From the NCBI GenBank assembly GCA_947460445.1, contig CANHHS010000059.1, positions 1 through 9,630 of the forward strand: 9,630 nt of DNA, in the 5' to 3' direction. The stretch comes from Opitutia bacterium. GTDB lineage: Bacteria > Verrucomicrobiota > Verrucomicrobiia > Opitutales > UBA953. The notes beneath the pieces are model-generated. The model made no database searches, was not told the origin of the DNA, and saw only the letters and a program-made list of their open reading frames with translations. Below are positions 1 through 6,501 of this stretch, piece by piece. Numbering within the stretch: position 1 is the stretch's first letter; every line of letters starts with the position of its first letter. The translations under genes and the position numbers were made by a program.

Positions 1-2
1 CC

Positions 3-455
3 GAAGTAACAACTGCTGCGCTTAAGGGTAAAGGAGATGTTCAGATCGGAAAGCGCCTGTTCACTCAGCAAGGTTGTATTGCCTGTCACAGTGTTGATCT
101 CACGGCGGAACAAAAAGGCCCATACCTTGGTGCGGCTGGCGCAAAATTCACGCGCGACTATCTCATCGAGTCGGTGCTTGATCCAAATAAGGCGGTCGCA
201 CAAGGGTTCCAAACCGTTGTCTTCCAGATGAAAGACGGAACAACCCAAATGGGCTTTATTGTGGGTGAGGCCGACGGTGTCGTAAGCCTTCGTAATATTG
301 CTGGGCAGTCGTTCAAATTGCGTCGAGCAGAAGTGAAATCAGAAAACCATCTGCCCCAGTCAATGATGCCTCCGGGGTTGGCCTCAGGGTTAACCTCGGA
401 TGAATTCACCGCTTTGATCGAGTATTTGGCCTCTCTTAAGGCTATCGGCGGCTAA
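3..455 (+). CDS. PVC-type haem-binding c-type cytochrome, C-terminal part (5' end outside window)
   Basis: This is the last 150 codons of a reading frame already open at the left edge, ending at TAA 453-455. It shows a c-type haem site, Cys-Ile-Ala-Cys-His, at visible residues 25-29 (bases 75-89). It is followed by a GPYLGAAG segment, a YLIESVLDPNK segment (about 52-63) and a QSMMPPGL segment (119-126), whose Met before Pro (about 122) is the likely sixth haem ligand. It closes with a LTSDEFTALIEYLASLK-type tail. This order matches the haem-binding domain known from Pirellula and Verrucomicrobium (TIGR02603 type), which usually ends long exported proteins with an N-terminal PQQ/beta-propeller-like or HEAT region. 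Such proteins are thought to pass electrons outside the cytoplasm. The N-terminal part and substrate cannot be seen. The family call is from motif recognition, and confidence in it is high. Confidence 0.9.
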   Translation, partial: EVTTAALKGKGDVQIGKRLFTQQGCIACHSVDLTAEQKGPYLGAAGAKFTRDYLIESVLDPNKAVAQGFQTVVFQMKDGTTQMGFIVGEADGVVSLRNIAGQSFKLRRAEVKSENHLPQSMMPPGLASGLTSDEFTALIEYLASLKAIGG

Positions 456-480
456 AAAGGCGCCTTTTGGAGGCCTTTTA
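454..480 (+). terminator. Probable intrinsic terminator after the cytochrome gene
   Basis: AAAAGGC (455-461) can pair with GCCTTTT (473-479) as a 7-bp stem. A small internal loop, CC/GG closure and a TTTT loop (465-468) complete the hairpin. The 3' arm itself supplies a short T run. It overlaps the stop codon of the cytochrome gene and lies about 75 bases before metK, so it probably separates the two transcription units. The T run is short and followed by A, so termination may be partial. Confidence 0.55.
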
Positions 481-496
481 GGCTATGCCACAAAGA

Positions 497-545
497 CTTA
501 TCATCAAATCTTGATAGGTTGATGAATCCTTGTTTCATCAAGGAT
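497..545 (+). promoter_or_regulatory. Candidate structured metK leader with alternative hairpins over the ribosome binding site
   Basis: Several mutually exclusive stems can be read directly. TCATCAA occurs at 501-507 and again at 535-541, and both copies are perfect complements of TTGATGA at 519-525. ATCCTTG at 526-532 is a perfect 7-base complement of CAAGGAT at 539-545, which contains the likely metK ribosome binding site AAGGA (540-544). CTTATCA (497-503) can also pair with TGATAGG (512-518). Pairing 501-507 with 519-525 leaves 526-532 free to mask the ribosome binding site. Pairing 519-525 with 535-541 competes with that. This geometry suits translational control, but it does not match a SAM riboswitch class that I recognise. 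Ligand and function are unknown. Confidence 0.4.
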
Positions 546-556
546 ACCGTCCTGTC

Positions 557-1738
557 ATGACTCGACCATCTTCCTATATCTTTTCTTCCGAATCTGTCGG
601 TGAGGGCCACCCTGATAAGGTCGCCGATAGTATTTCCGATAGCGTTCTCGATGCCTGCCTTGCCCAAGACCGACTCGCTCGGGTTGCTTGTGAAACGTTA
701 GTGAAGAGTGATCACGTTGTCGTCGCTGGTGAAATCACCACGCACGCACGGCTGAACTTCGAAGAGATTGTCCGTAGCGCTATCCGCGAAATTGGCTACG
801 TGAACGACGATGACGTTTTCCACGCTGATAAGGTCTTTATCACGAATTTAATTACCAAGCAGTCTGCCGATATCGCTCAAGGCGTTGATGTGCGCAAAGC
901 CGAAGGCAAGAAGCATGCCAAGATGGGTGCCGGCGACCAAGGTATCATGTTCGGGTACGCATCCAAAGAAACGCCCGAACTGATGCCTGCTCCCGTGATG
1001 TTTGCGCATCGCCTTAACCGTCAACTCGCAAAGTTGCGTAAATCAGGGGCGCGTGGCACCGAGTGGATCCGGCCTGATTGCAAGTCGCAGGTAGCTGTTC
1101 GCTACGAAAACAATCTTCCCGTCGAAATAACCAACGTGGTTATCTCAACACAGCATACGGCGGATGTCACCCATCGGCAGATTGAGAAGTTCTGCATCGA
1201 TCAAGTTATTCGCAAAGTTTTACCCGCCAACATGCTTGCACGTGGCGTAGAGTTTTTAATCAATCCAACAGGGCGCTTTGTCGTGGGCGGTCCCCAGGGA
1301 GATTGCGGACTGACGGGCCGAAAGATTATTGTCGATTCCTACGGCGGCATGGGTCGTCACGGCGGCGGTGCTTTCTCGGGTAAAGACCCGACGAAAGTGG
1401 ATCGCTCCGCAGCCTACATGGCTCGCTGGGTCGCCAAGCACATTGTGGCATCAGGCGTTGCAAGTAAGGTCGAGTTGCAAGTCGCTTATGCGATCGGCCA
1501 TCCTGAGCCAACGAGCCTTCGGGTAGACACTTTCGGAACAGGATTAGTTTCGGATGAGCGTATTCAGGCTGCGGTACGTAAAATATTCCGGTTCAACCCT
1601 TCCGAAATTATCGACCAACTCGATTTACGTCGGCCGATTTATCGGGCGAGCACCCACTACGGGCATTTCGGAAAGAAGGGTTTGCCATGGGAAACGACCA
1701 ATCGCCTAACCGCCTTTAAGAAGGCTCTTAAAATTTAA
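557..1738 (+). CDS. metK: S-adenosylmethionine synthetase (methionine adenosyltransferase)
   Basis: Makes S-adenosylmethionine from ATP and methionine in the cytoplasm, releasing phosphate and pyrophosphate. The 393-residue product has normal family length. Visible motifs are GEGHPDK at residues 15-21 (His18 and Asp20, substrate and metal binding), the first signature GAGDQGIMFGYA from about 124, and the second signature GGGAFSGKDPTKVDRS from about 269. The start chosen is ATG 557, giving MTRPSSYIFSSESVGEGH, which fits family N-termini. AAGGA lies at 540-544, 12 bases upstream. A TTG at 530 would add nine residues with no ribosome binding site. ahcY follows after nine bases, so the two are very probably one transcript. 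The leader carries competing hairpins that could control translation. Confidence 0.98.
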   Translation: MTRPSSYIFSSESVGEGHPDKVADSISDSVLDACLAQDRLARVACETLVKSDHVVVAGEITTHARLNFEEIVRSAIREIGYVNDDDVFHADKVFITNLITKQSADIAQGVDVRKAEGKKHAKMGAGDQGIMFGYASKETPELMPAPVMFAHRLNRQLAKLRKSGARGTEWIRPDCKSQVAVRYENNLPVEITNVVISTQHTADVTHRQIEKFCIDQVIRKVLPANMLARGVEFLINPTGRFVVGGPQGDCGLTGRKIIVDSYGGMGRHGGGAFSGKDPTKVDRSAAYMARWVAKHIVASGVASKVELQVAYAIGHPEPTSLRVDTFGTGLVSDERIQAAVRKIFRFNPSEIIDQLDLRRPIYRASTHYGHFGKKGLPWETTNRLTAFKKALKI

Positions 1739-1747
1739 TACCAAACC

Positions 1748-3169
1748 ATGAAAACTTCTTCAAAAAACCAAGACTTCAAAGTTGCTGATCTCAGCTTAGC
1801 TGAGTGGGGCCGTAAGGAGCTACAAGTCGCTGAGCATGAAATGCCAGGGCTCATGGCGCTGCGTGCTAAATACGGAAAACTTAAGCCACTCAAGGGCGTG
1901 CGGATTGCAGGTTCATTGCACATGACCATCCAAACGGCTGTGCTTATTGAGACGCTGGCCGATTTGGGCGCAGATGTGCGCTGGGCTTCCTGTAATATTT
2001 TCTCAACACAAGACCATGCCGCGGCTGCTATTGCGAAAGCGGGCATCCCTGTCTTCGCCTGGAAAGGCGAGACACTCGAGGAGTATTGGGAGTGTACGAT
2101 GCGTGCATTAACTTGGCCGAATGGCGACGGCCCTGAGTTGATTGTTGATGACGGTGGTGACGCGACACTTCTTATCCATAAAGGCTATGAACTCGAGAAC
2201 GGCTCAAAGTGGGTCAACACCAAGTCGGAGTCAGAAGAAGAACAGATCATCAAAAACTTGCTGAAGAAGGTCGCCAAGGATCGTCCCGGTCATTGGCACA
2301 AGGTTGTTAAGAGCTGGAAGGGTGTCTCCGAGGAAACTACCACGGGCGTTAAGCGTCTTTATCGTATGCTGGAGGACGGGTCGCTGCTGGTGCCTTCGGT
2401 GAATGTGAATGATACCGCTACAAAATCGAAATTTGATAACCTTTACGGCTGTCGCGAATCGCTCGTCGACGGCATTAAGCGTGCAACCGATGTGATGATT
2501 GCGGGTAAGGTTGCCTTGGTTATTGGCTACGGCGATGTGGGCAAAGGCTCTGCGCAGTCATTGAAAGGCTTAGGCGCGACGGTGCAGGTTGCTGAGGTTG
2601 ACCCGATTTGCGCGCTGCAAGCGATGATGGAAGGCTTCCGCGTGGTTACGGTTGAAGACACGCTGGGCACGACAGACATCTATGTAACTGCCACCGGCAA
2701 TCGAGATATCATCACGCTCGAGCATCTTCTGAAGATGAAGGATCAGGCGATTGTTTGTAATATCGGACACTTCGATAACGAAATTCAAGTTGTCCGACTT
2801 AATGCGGCAAAAGATGTAAAGAAGGACACGATCAAGCCGCAGGTTGATCGCTATACCATGAAAGATGGTCGCCAGCTTTACATGTTAGCAGAAGGCCGAT
2901 TGGTAAACCTCGGTTGTGCGACAGGCCACCCCAGTTATGTGATGTCGACTTCCTTTACCAACCAAGTGCTCGCACAGTTACATCTTTGGGAGACACGTAA
3001 GACGGCGAAACCAAGCGTCGTCCTCCTGCCTAAGCATCTCGACGAAGAAGTCGCTCGGCTTCACCTCGGAAAGCTCGGTGCTAAATTAACCAAGCTTAGC
3101 AAGGGACAGGCCGACTACATCGGCGTTAAGGTCGAGGGTCCGTATAAGCCTGATAATTACAGGTACTGA
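1748..3169 (+). CDS. ahcY: Adenosylhomocysteinase (S-adenosyl-L-homocysteine hydrolase)
   Basis: Splits S-adenosylhomocysteine, the by-product of methylation, reversibly into adenosine and homocysteine using a tightly bound NAD. The 473-residue protein shows the family residues in order: GSLHMT with His58, NIFSTQDHAAAA at 83-94, DDGGD at 134-138, SEETTTG with Glu196, TKSKFDN with Lys226 and Asp230, the NAD loop GYGDVGKG at 260-267, NIGHFDNEI at 338-346, and the C-terminal KPDNYRY whose Lys467 and Tyr471 reach the NAD of the neighbouring subunit. An insertion at about 149-190 is typical of many bacterial enzymes and absent from the human form. It starts nine bases after the metK stop with no evident Shine-Dalgarno sequence, which suggests coupled translation. 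Together with metK it recycles the methyl donor. Confidence 0.98.
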   Translation: MKTSSKNQDFKVADLSLAEWGRKELQVAEHEMPGLMALRAKYGKLKPLKGVRIAGSLHMTIQTAVLIETLADLGADVRWASCNIFSTQDHAAAAIAKAGIPVFAWKGETLEEYWECTMRALTWPNGDGPELIVDDGGDATLLIHKGYELENGSKWVNTKSESEEEQIIKNLLKKVAKDRPGHWHKVVKSWKGVSEETTTGVKRLYRMLEDGSLLVPSVNVNDTATKSKFDNLYGCRESLVDGIKRATDVMIAGKVALVIGYGDVGKGSAQSLKGLGATVQVAEVDPICALQAMMEGFRVVTVEDTLGTTDIYVTATGNRDIITLEHLLKMKDQAIVCNIGHFDNEIQVVRLNAAKDVKKDTIKPQVDRYTMKDGRQLYMLAEGRLVNLGCATGHPSYVMSTSFTNQVLAQLHLWETRKTAKPSVVLLPKHLDEEVARLHLGKLGAKLTKLSKGQADYIGVKVEGPYKPDNYRY

Positions 3170-3276
3170 GCGGCGCGCCGACGCCACGCCGGCAGGAAGT
3201 GGCAAGGAGCAAGCGGGAAGAACCTTCCGTTTGGCCTTTGCTGCCTGCCATCGTTCAGCCTTGTTGGACTGAAGCC
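3170..3276. other. Structured gap between convergent genes, with possible terminators
   Basis: This 107-base gap separates ahcY (+) from the TPR-like gene (-). It starts very GC-rich, with a 10-base palindrome CGGCGCGCCG at 3171-3180. A long imperfect hairpin follows: GGCAGG (3191-3196) pairs with CCTGCC (3244-3249), GCAAGG (3202-3207) with CCTTTGC (3235-3241, one bulged base), and the 3211-3219 arm with 3225-3232. A second hairpin pairs TTCAGCC (3254-3260) with GGACTGAA (3266-3273, one bulged A), followed by a pyrimidine-rich stretch. The second is the better terminator candidate for ahcY. Neither has a strong T run. No gene is seen here. Confidence 0.4.
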
Positions 3277-4308
3277 TTACTTTCTCTGGCTAAGCCATCG
3301 AAAGGCTGCGATCTCACCATCACGTCTAAGAATCTCATGGTACTGCGCCCAACCAGCAGCATCGAGCGACTTTATTTTTTCATAAGTGACCAAGGCGTTA
3401 GTGGTGTGAATTTCTTCCTTAACCGCATCGAGCTCCGCTAGGCGTTGACTCGCCCGCTTGCCGTCGTCGCTCACGAGAGTCTGTGCGTCGAATGACGCGA
3501 GCAATTTTTTCTGGAGTGCGATACCGATTAGATTTTCAAAAAGCGTATCGCCATCCTCGAGTTGTTCGCCGAGCGCCAGCGTACGCTCGAACATGAAGTC
3601 GGCCTCATCCCAGTAGCCTAGCTCAACGAACACGTGTTGTAGTTCACCCATGTCGTTGCCAAGGCTAGTGAGCGCTTCGAGCGTCTTCGGCACAAGTCTA
3701 CCATCTGAATCTGATTGATACGCTGCCTCCCAGGCTTCGCGCTCTCCGAGGCCGCTAGCACTGAAGGCGGCTTGCGTCTCGAGCATGATATCGAGGGTAT
3801 AGGAGTTAAACGATCCTGCTGCTTCGGCATCCTCCATTAAGCGTGCGACGGTACCGAGGTCGCGGAGGTTGAAGGCTTGGCTAGCCTCAAGGTAAGTTCC
3901 GAGTGGATTATTTGGCGCAGCTTGACGCAGCGCACGCGCTGCCGCGAGTGCCTCCTCTTCTGTCTTAGCAGTCCTCCAACGTTCCAGTTGTACGCGTGGG
4001 TCCTCTGGATGTTCGGCAATCGCACGCTGGAGCCACGACGGGTCACCCGTTGCGCGGCTCAGAGCAATCATGCAAACGCCAGTTCGTCCATGCAGCGTTG
4101 CGTAGGCCTCTGCTTTTGATTGAGGGATGTGGGTGGACTTAGAAGAGCGGGCCGAAATATTTTCCGGTAGTTGGCTTTCGGGTGAGACAAGGGTCGACTT
4201 GCTCGCGATACGTCCTGAAGGCCAAATGATGAATACTAGCGCCGCAAACAAGCCAACCATCGCCGCCGCGGCAATGGTCAGTCTTTTTATCTTGGGCCAG
4301 CGAGGCAT
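3277..4308 (-). CDS. Membrane-anchored TPR-like hypothetical protein
   Basis: I do not recognise a named family. The 343-residue product has a short basic N-terminus (MPRWPKIKR), one hydrophobic segment at about 10-29, and a Ser-rich, low-complexity linker to about residue 65. The rest is Ala/Leu/Glu-rich and looks helical, with repeat-like units such as WLQRAIAEHPEDPRVQLERW (92-111) and LAAARALRQAAPNNPLGTYL (121-140) that resemble tetratricopeptide repeats. A single-pass protein with its helical body outside the cytoplasm is therefore likely, perhaps as a scaffold. It lies 37 bases downstream of Gfo1 on the same strand, so co-transcription is likely. The start is ATG at 4308; an AAGG about 12 bases upstream is only a weak ribosome binding site. 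The TPR call is from residue pattern alone. Confidence 0.6.
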   Translation of the reverse strand: MPRWPKIKRLTIAAAAMVGLFAALVFIIWPSGRIASKSTLVSPESQLPENISARSSKSTHIPQSKAEAYATLHGRTGVCMIALSRATGDPSWLQRAIAEHPEDPRVQLERWRTAKTEEEALAAARALRQAAPNNPLGTYLEASQAFNLRDLGTVARLMEDAEAAGSFNSYTLDIMLETQAAFSASGLGEREAWEAAYQSDSDGRLVPKTLEALTSLGNDMGELQHVFVELGYWDEADFMFERTLALGEQLEDGDTLFENLIGIALQKKLLASFDAQTLVSDDGKRASQRLAELDAVKEEIHTTNALVTYEKIKSLDAAGWAQYHEILRRDGEIAAFRWLSQRK

Positions 4309-4345
4309 GTCTCACTCAACCTTAGATATCTATGACACGCAAGCG

Positions 4346-5632
4346 TCAGACAAGCGTCCAAGGCTTTCGCAGCTCACGGGTAAGCAGTGCGTTGGCGCCG
4401 TCATCATTCGTAAACTTTTCTGTCTTACCGTCAAAGCGCAGCTTGCGACCGGTGAAGATGGCAGCGAGCCCAAGGTGTCCTATCATGGTTGTGTGATGGG
4501 CCACTTCGACGTTAGCAACGGGGCGACGACGTGTGCGTACACAGTCAATAAACTCCTTGGCGTGATCGGTCGTGCCTGGGCAGCGCCAAGCGTCTTCGCC
4601 GAGAGGCGCATCCCATAGTTTCGGGTCGGACGTTGATTGACGACCACGGTCGACAAAGACGGTACCCGTCTCGCCAATAAATTTCGCACCCATCGTCTTA
4701 CTGGTGACAGCAATCTCAGTGCCGTCGGCATACGTCACAGTGTAGTCGTAGTCACGGTGACAATTCCAAGGGTCCGTGCGAAGCTCGCCACCTTTACCTT
4801 CGACCGACACAGGTGCTTCCAGATCTTTGCCAACTCCCCACGCAGCGATGTCTACGTGGTGACAAACCCAGTCGAGCAATTGACCGCCACCGAAGTTATG
4901 ATGCCAGCGCCAATTGAAATGTGTGCGCCGTGGATCGTACTCCATAAAGGCTGATGGACCAACCCAGAGGTCATAGTCGAGATTCGCAGGCGGCTGACCT
5001 GGCTTTCCGCCGGGTACCTGGTGGTTGCATTGTCCGGTGCCAACTTCAACGCGCTTGACCTTGCCGATAGTGCCATTGCGCACGAGTTCGACGGCTCGAC
5101 GGAAATTTCCAGTGGAGCGCTGCCACATGCCAGTTTGCCAAACACGACCGTACGTTTTAACCGCTTCGACCATTGCACGTCCTTCGACAAGTGTTTTGGC
5201 AAGCGGCTTTTCTCCGTAGATGTCTACGCCGGCTTTCAGGAAAGGGATGGAGATGGCTGCATGCCAATGATCGGGTACAGCAATCGTCGCTGCATCGAGT
5301 TTCTCCTTCGCAAGCATCTCACGGAAGTCTTGATAGCGTTTGGGTTCGGCTTGGCCCCTGTCTTTGACAAGCTTCGTACCTGCGTTGAGCCCATTGGTAT
5401 CAACATCGCAAACGGCAACAACCTGGACGCCTTTTTGGGCAATAATCCAACTGAGGTCTGTTTGACCCATGCCGAGGAGGCCGACGCCGGCGACTTGCAG
5501 TCGATTGCTTGGTGCGACCGTGCCGTCTTTGCCGAGTGCAGATGCGGGAATGATGGAGGGGAATCCGAGTGCGAACCCAGCAAGGGATGCACGTTGTATA
5601 AAGTCACGACGGGGCAGGGGGGTGTTTGCCAT
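4346..5632 (-). CDS. Tat-exported Gfo/Idh/MocA family oxidoreductase (Gfo1)
   Basis: A nicotinamide-dependent sugar or polyol oxidoreductase of the Gfo/Idh/MocA family, 428 residues. A twin-arginine signal opens the protein (Arg8-Arg9 in PRRDFIQ, then a hydrophobic stretch and a PASA segment near 29-32), so it is exported folded, probably with its cofactor. The Rossmann loop is intact: Gly49, Gly51 and Gly54 fit GxGxxG, and CDVDT at 75-79 ends the second strand. EKP at 141-143 holds the family lysine. Asp254 and His258, with the DxxxH spacing of inositol dehydrogenase, complete the expected catalytic set, in HHVDIAAWG. The start at ATG 5632 was preferred over a GTG at 5677 because it places the Tat motif near the N-terminus. 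It diverges from the ThuA-like gene with a 68-base gap, an arrangement recalling ThuA/ThuB. The substrate is unknown. Confidence 0.92.
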   Translation of the reverse strand: MANTPLPRRDFIQRASLAGFALGFPSIIPASALGKDGTVAPSNRLQVAGVGLLGMGQTDLSWIIAQKGVQVVAVCDVDTNGLNAGTKLVKDRGQAEPKRYQDFREMLAKEKLDAATIAVPDHWHAAISIPFLKAGVDIYGEKPLAKTLVEGRAMVEAVKTYGRVWQTGMWQRSTGNFRRAVELVRNGTIGKVKRVEVGTGQCNHQVPGGKPGQPPANLDYDLWVGPSAFMEYDPRRTHFNWRWHHNFGGGQLLDWVCHHVDIAAWGVGKDLEAPVSVEGKGGELRTDPWNCHRDYDYTVTYADGTEIAVTSKTMGAKFIGETGTVFVDRGRQSTSDPKLWDAPLGEDAWRCPGTTDHAKEFIDCVRTRRRPVANVEVAHHTTMIGHLGLAAIFTGRKLRFDGKTEKFTNDDGANALLTRELRKPWTLV

Positions 5633-5660
5633 AGTGATAGAACAACGTGTTTGGGGTTCT

Positions 5661-5672
5661 GTTCCATGGAAC
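5661..5672. promoter_or_regulatory. Perfect 12-base palindrome in the divergent gfo1/thuA-like gap (operator candidate)
   Basis: GTTCCATGGAAC is its own reverse complement and sits exactly in the middle of the 68-base gap (5633-5700) between the two start codons. A symmetric site there could let one dimeric regulator control both genes. No regulator gene is in the window, and a 12-base palindrome can arise by chance. Confidence 0.35.
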
Positions 5673-5700
5673 TTCACTTAGGTGTTAAGGTCGAATTCAC

Positions 5701-6501
5701 ATGCGCCATTGGGTTTTTACTTTTTTAACAGTCTTTGCGACGGTCGCTTGTACCAGCAATAAGGCCCATTCAGCTTCTGACACGTATTCAACTGCTGAGT
5801 CGGTCGCTCGCGGAACCAAGCGTATTCTCGTCTTCACAAGTACTAAAGGATTTCGCCACGACTCAATACCAGAGGGTGTACGTTGCCTTCGGGATCTCGC
5901 GCAAGCTCAAGGGTTTGCTGTGGAGCACACGGAAGACGCAAAGCAGTTTAACGCTAAAAACTTAGCACGATTTGATTGTGTGGTATTTTTAAGCACGACG
6001 GGAGACGTTTTGGAAGGCGAGCAAGAGGACGATTTTAAGGAGTGGATGGAAACTGGGGGCGCCTTCTTTGGAATTCATGCTGCAACAGATACTGAATTTA
6101 CGTGGCCATGGTATGGCCGAATGGTCGGTGCCTATTTCTCGAGCCACCCCAAGGTGCAGCCAGCCGATCAAGTGGTTGTCGATGCCAAGCACCCGGCCAC
6201 AACTATGTTACCTGCGCGCTGGCGCCGCACGGATGAGTGGTATAACTTCCGCGGCTTCGAATCCGATATCCACGTTCTGCTTCGTTTAGATGAAAAAAGT
6301 TATGTCGGTGGCAAAAATGGCGAGCACCCTTCGGCTTGGTGTAAATCCGTCGGCGAGGGTAAAATGTTCTATACAGCGGGCGGCCACACCAAGGAATCGT
6401 ATACAGAACCTGAATTCCGCGCTCACCTAGCCGGAGCACTTGCTTGGTTGATGAATCCAGCAGCCGCGAAGCCAACTATTCCTTCTCCAGCTTCGCGATA
6501 A
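5701..6501 (+). CDS. ThuA-like domain protein, probable lipoprotein
   Basis: A 266-residue ThuA-like protein with a class I glutamine amidotransferase-like fold. ThuA of rhizobia acts with the Gfo-family dehydrogenase ThuB in trehalose and related disaccharide use through 3-keto sugars. Motifs typical of the family are visible: ILVFTSTKGFRHDSI (42-56), a short acidic GDVLEGEQEDDF stretch (101-112), GIHAATDTE (124-132), SHP (148-150), DEWYNF (178-183), HPSAW (209-213) and GGHT (227-230). The N-terminus is hydrophobic and reaches Cys17 in a TVAC context, a slightly unusual lipobox, so it is probably a lipoprotein or at least exported. The start at ATG 5701 is supported by AAGG at 5687-5690. Its last 26 bases overlap the convergent HEAT-like gene, which encodes the Pro/Ala-rich tail. 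Its exact reaction is not established here. Confidence 0.92.
   Translation: MRHWVFTFLTVFATVACTSNKAHSASDTYSTAESVARGTKRILVFTSTKGFRHDSIPEGVRCLRDLAQAQGFAVEHTEDAKQFNAKNLARFDCVVFLSTTGDVLEGEQEDDFKEWMETGGAFFGIHAATDTEFTWPWYGRMVGAYFSSHPKVQPADQVVVDAKHPATTMLPARWRRTDEWYNFRGFESDIHVLLRLDEKSYVGGKNGEHPSAWCKSVGEGKMFYTAGGHTKESYTEPEFRAHLAGALAWLMNPAAAKPTIPSPASR

Noticed and set aside
476..504. Promoter for metK with -10 TATCAT at 499-504
   Set aside because: The -10 box is one base from consensus, but the -35 region 17 bases upstream (TTTTAG) is poor. A start from it would also fall inside the proposed leader structure.
530..556. TTG at 530 as the metK start
   Set aside because: It would add nine residues not typical of the family and would place AAGGA inside the coding region. 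ATG 557 fits better.
3199..3441. Possible small + strand gene after ahcY
   Set aside because: It starts inside the structured gap and runs mainly antisense to the TPR-like gene. It has no domain and no ribosome binding site, and it overlaps the likely terminator hairpins.
4323..4332. 10-base palindrome TAGATATCTA between Gfo1 and the TPR-like gene
   Set aside because: It is AT-rich and short, in a 37-base gap within a likely operon. A chance occurrence is plausible and no function can be supported.
4127..4618. Open frame of 163 codons on the + strand
   Set aside because: It spans the end of Gfo1 and the start of the TPR-like gene on the opposite strand, has no recognisable motif, and its composition is that of an antisense shadow.
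5633..5677. GTG at 5677 as the Gfo1 start
   Set aside because: It would put 15 extra residues before the Tat motif, lacks a ribosome binding site and would consume the divergent gap with its palindrome.
5021..5728. Long open frame (235 codons) on the + strand opposite Gfo1
   Set aside because: It lies antisense to a clearly conserved oxidoreductase, shows no recognisable domain and runs into the start of the ThuA-like gene. The Gfo1 frame explains the region.
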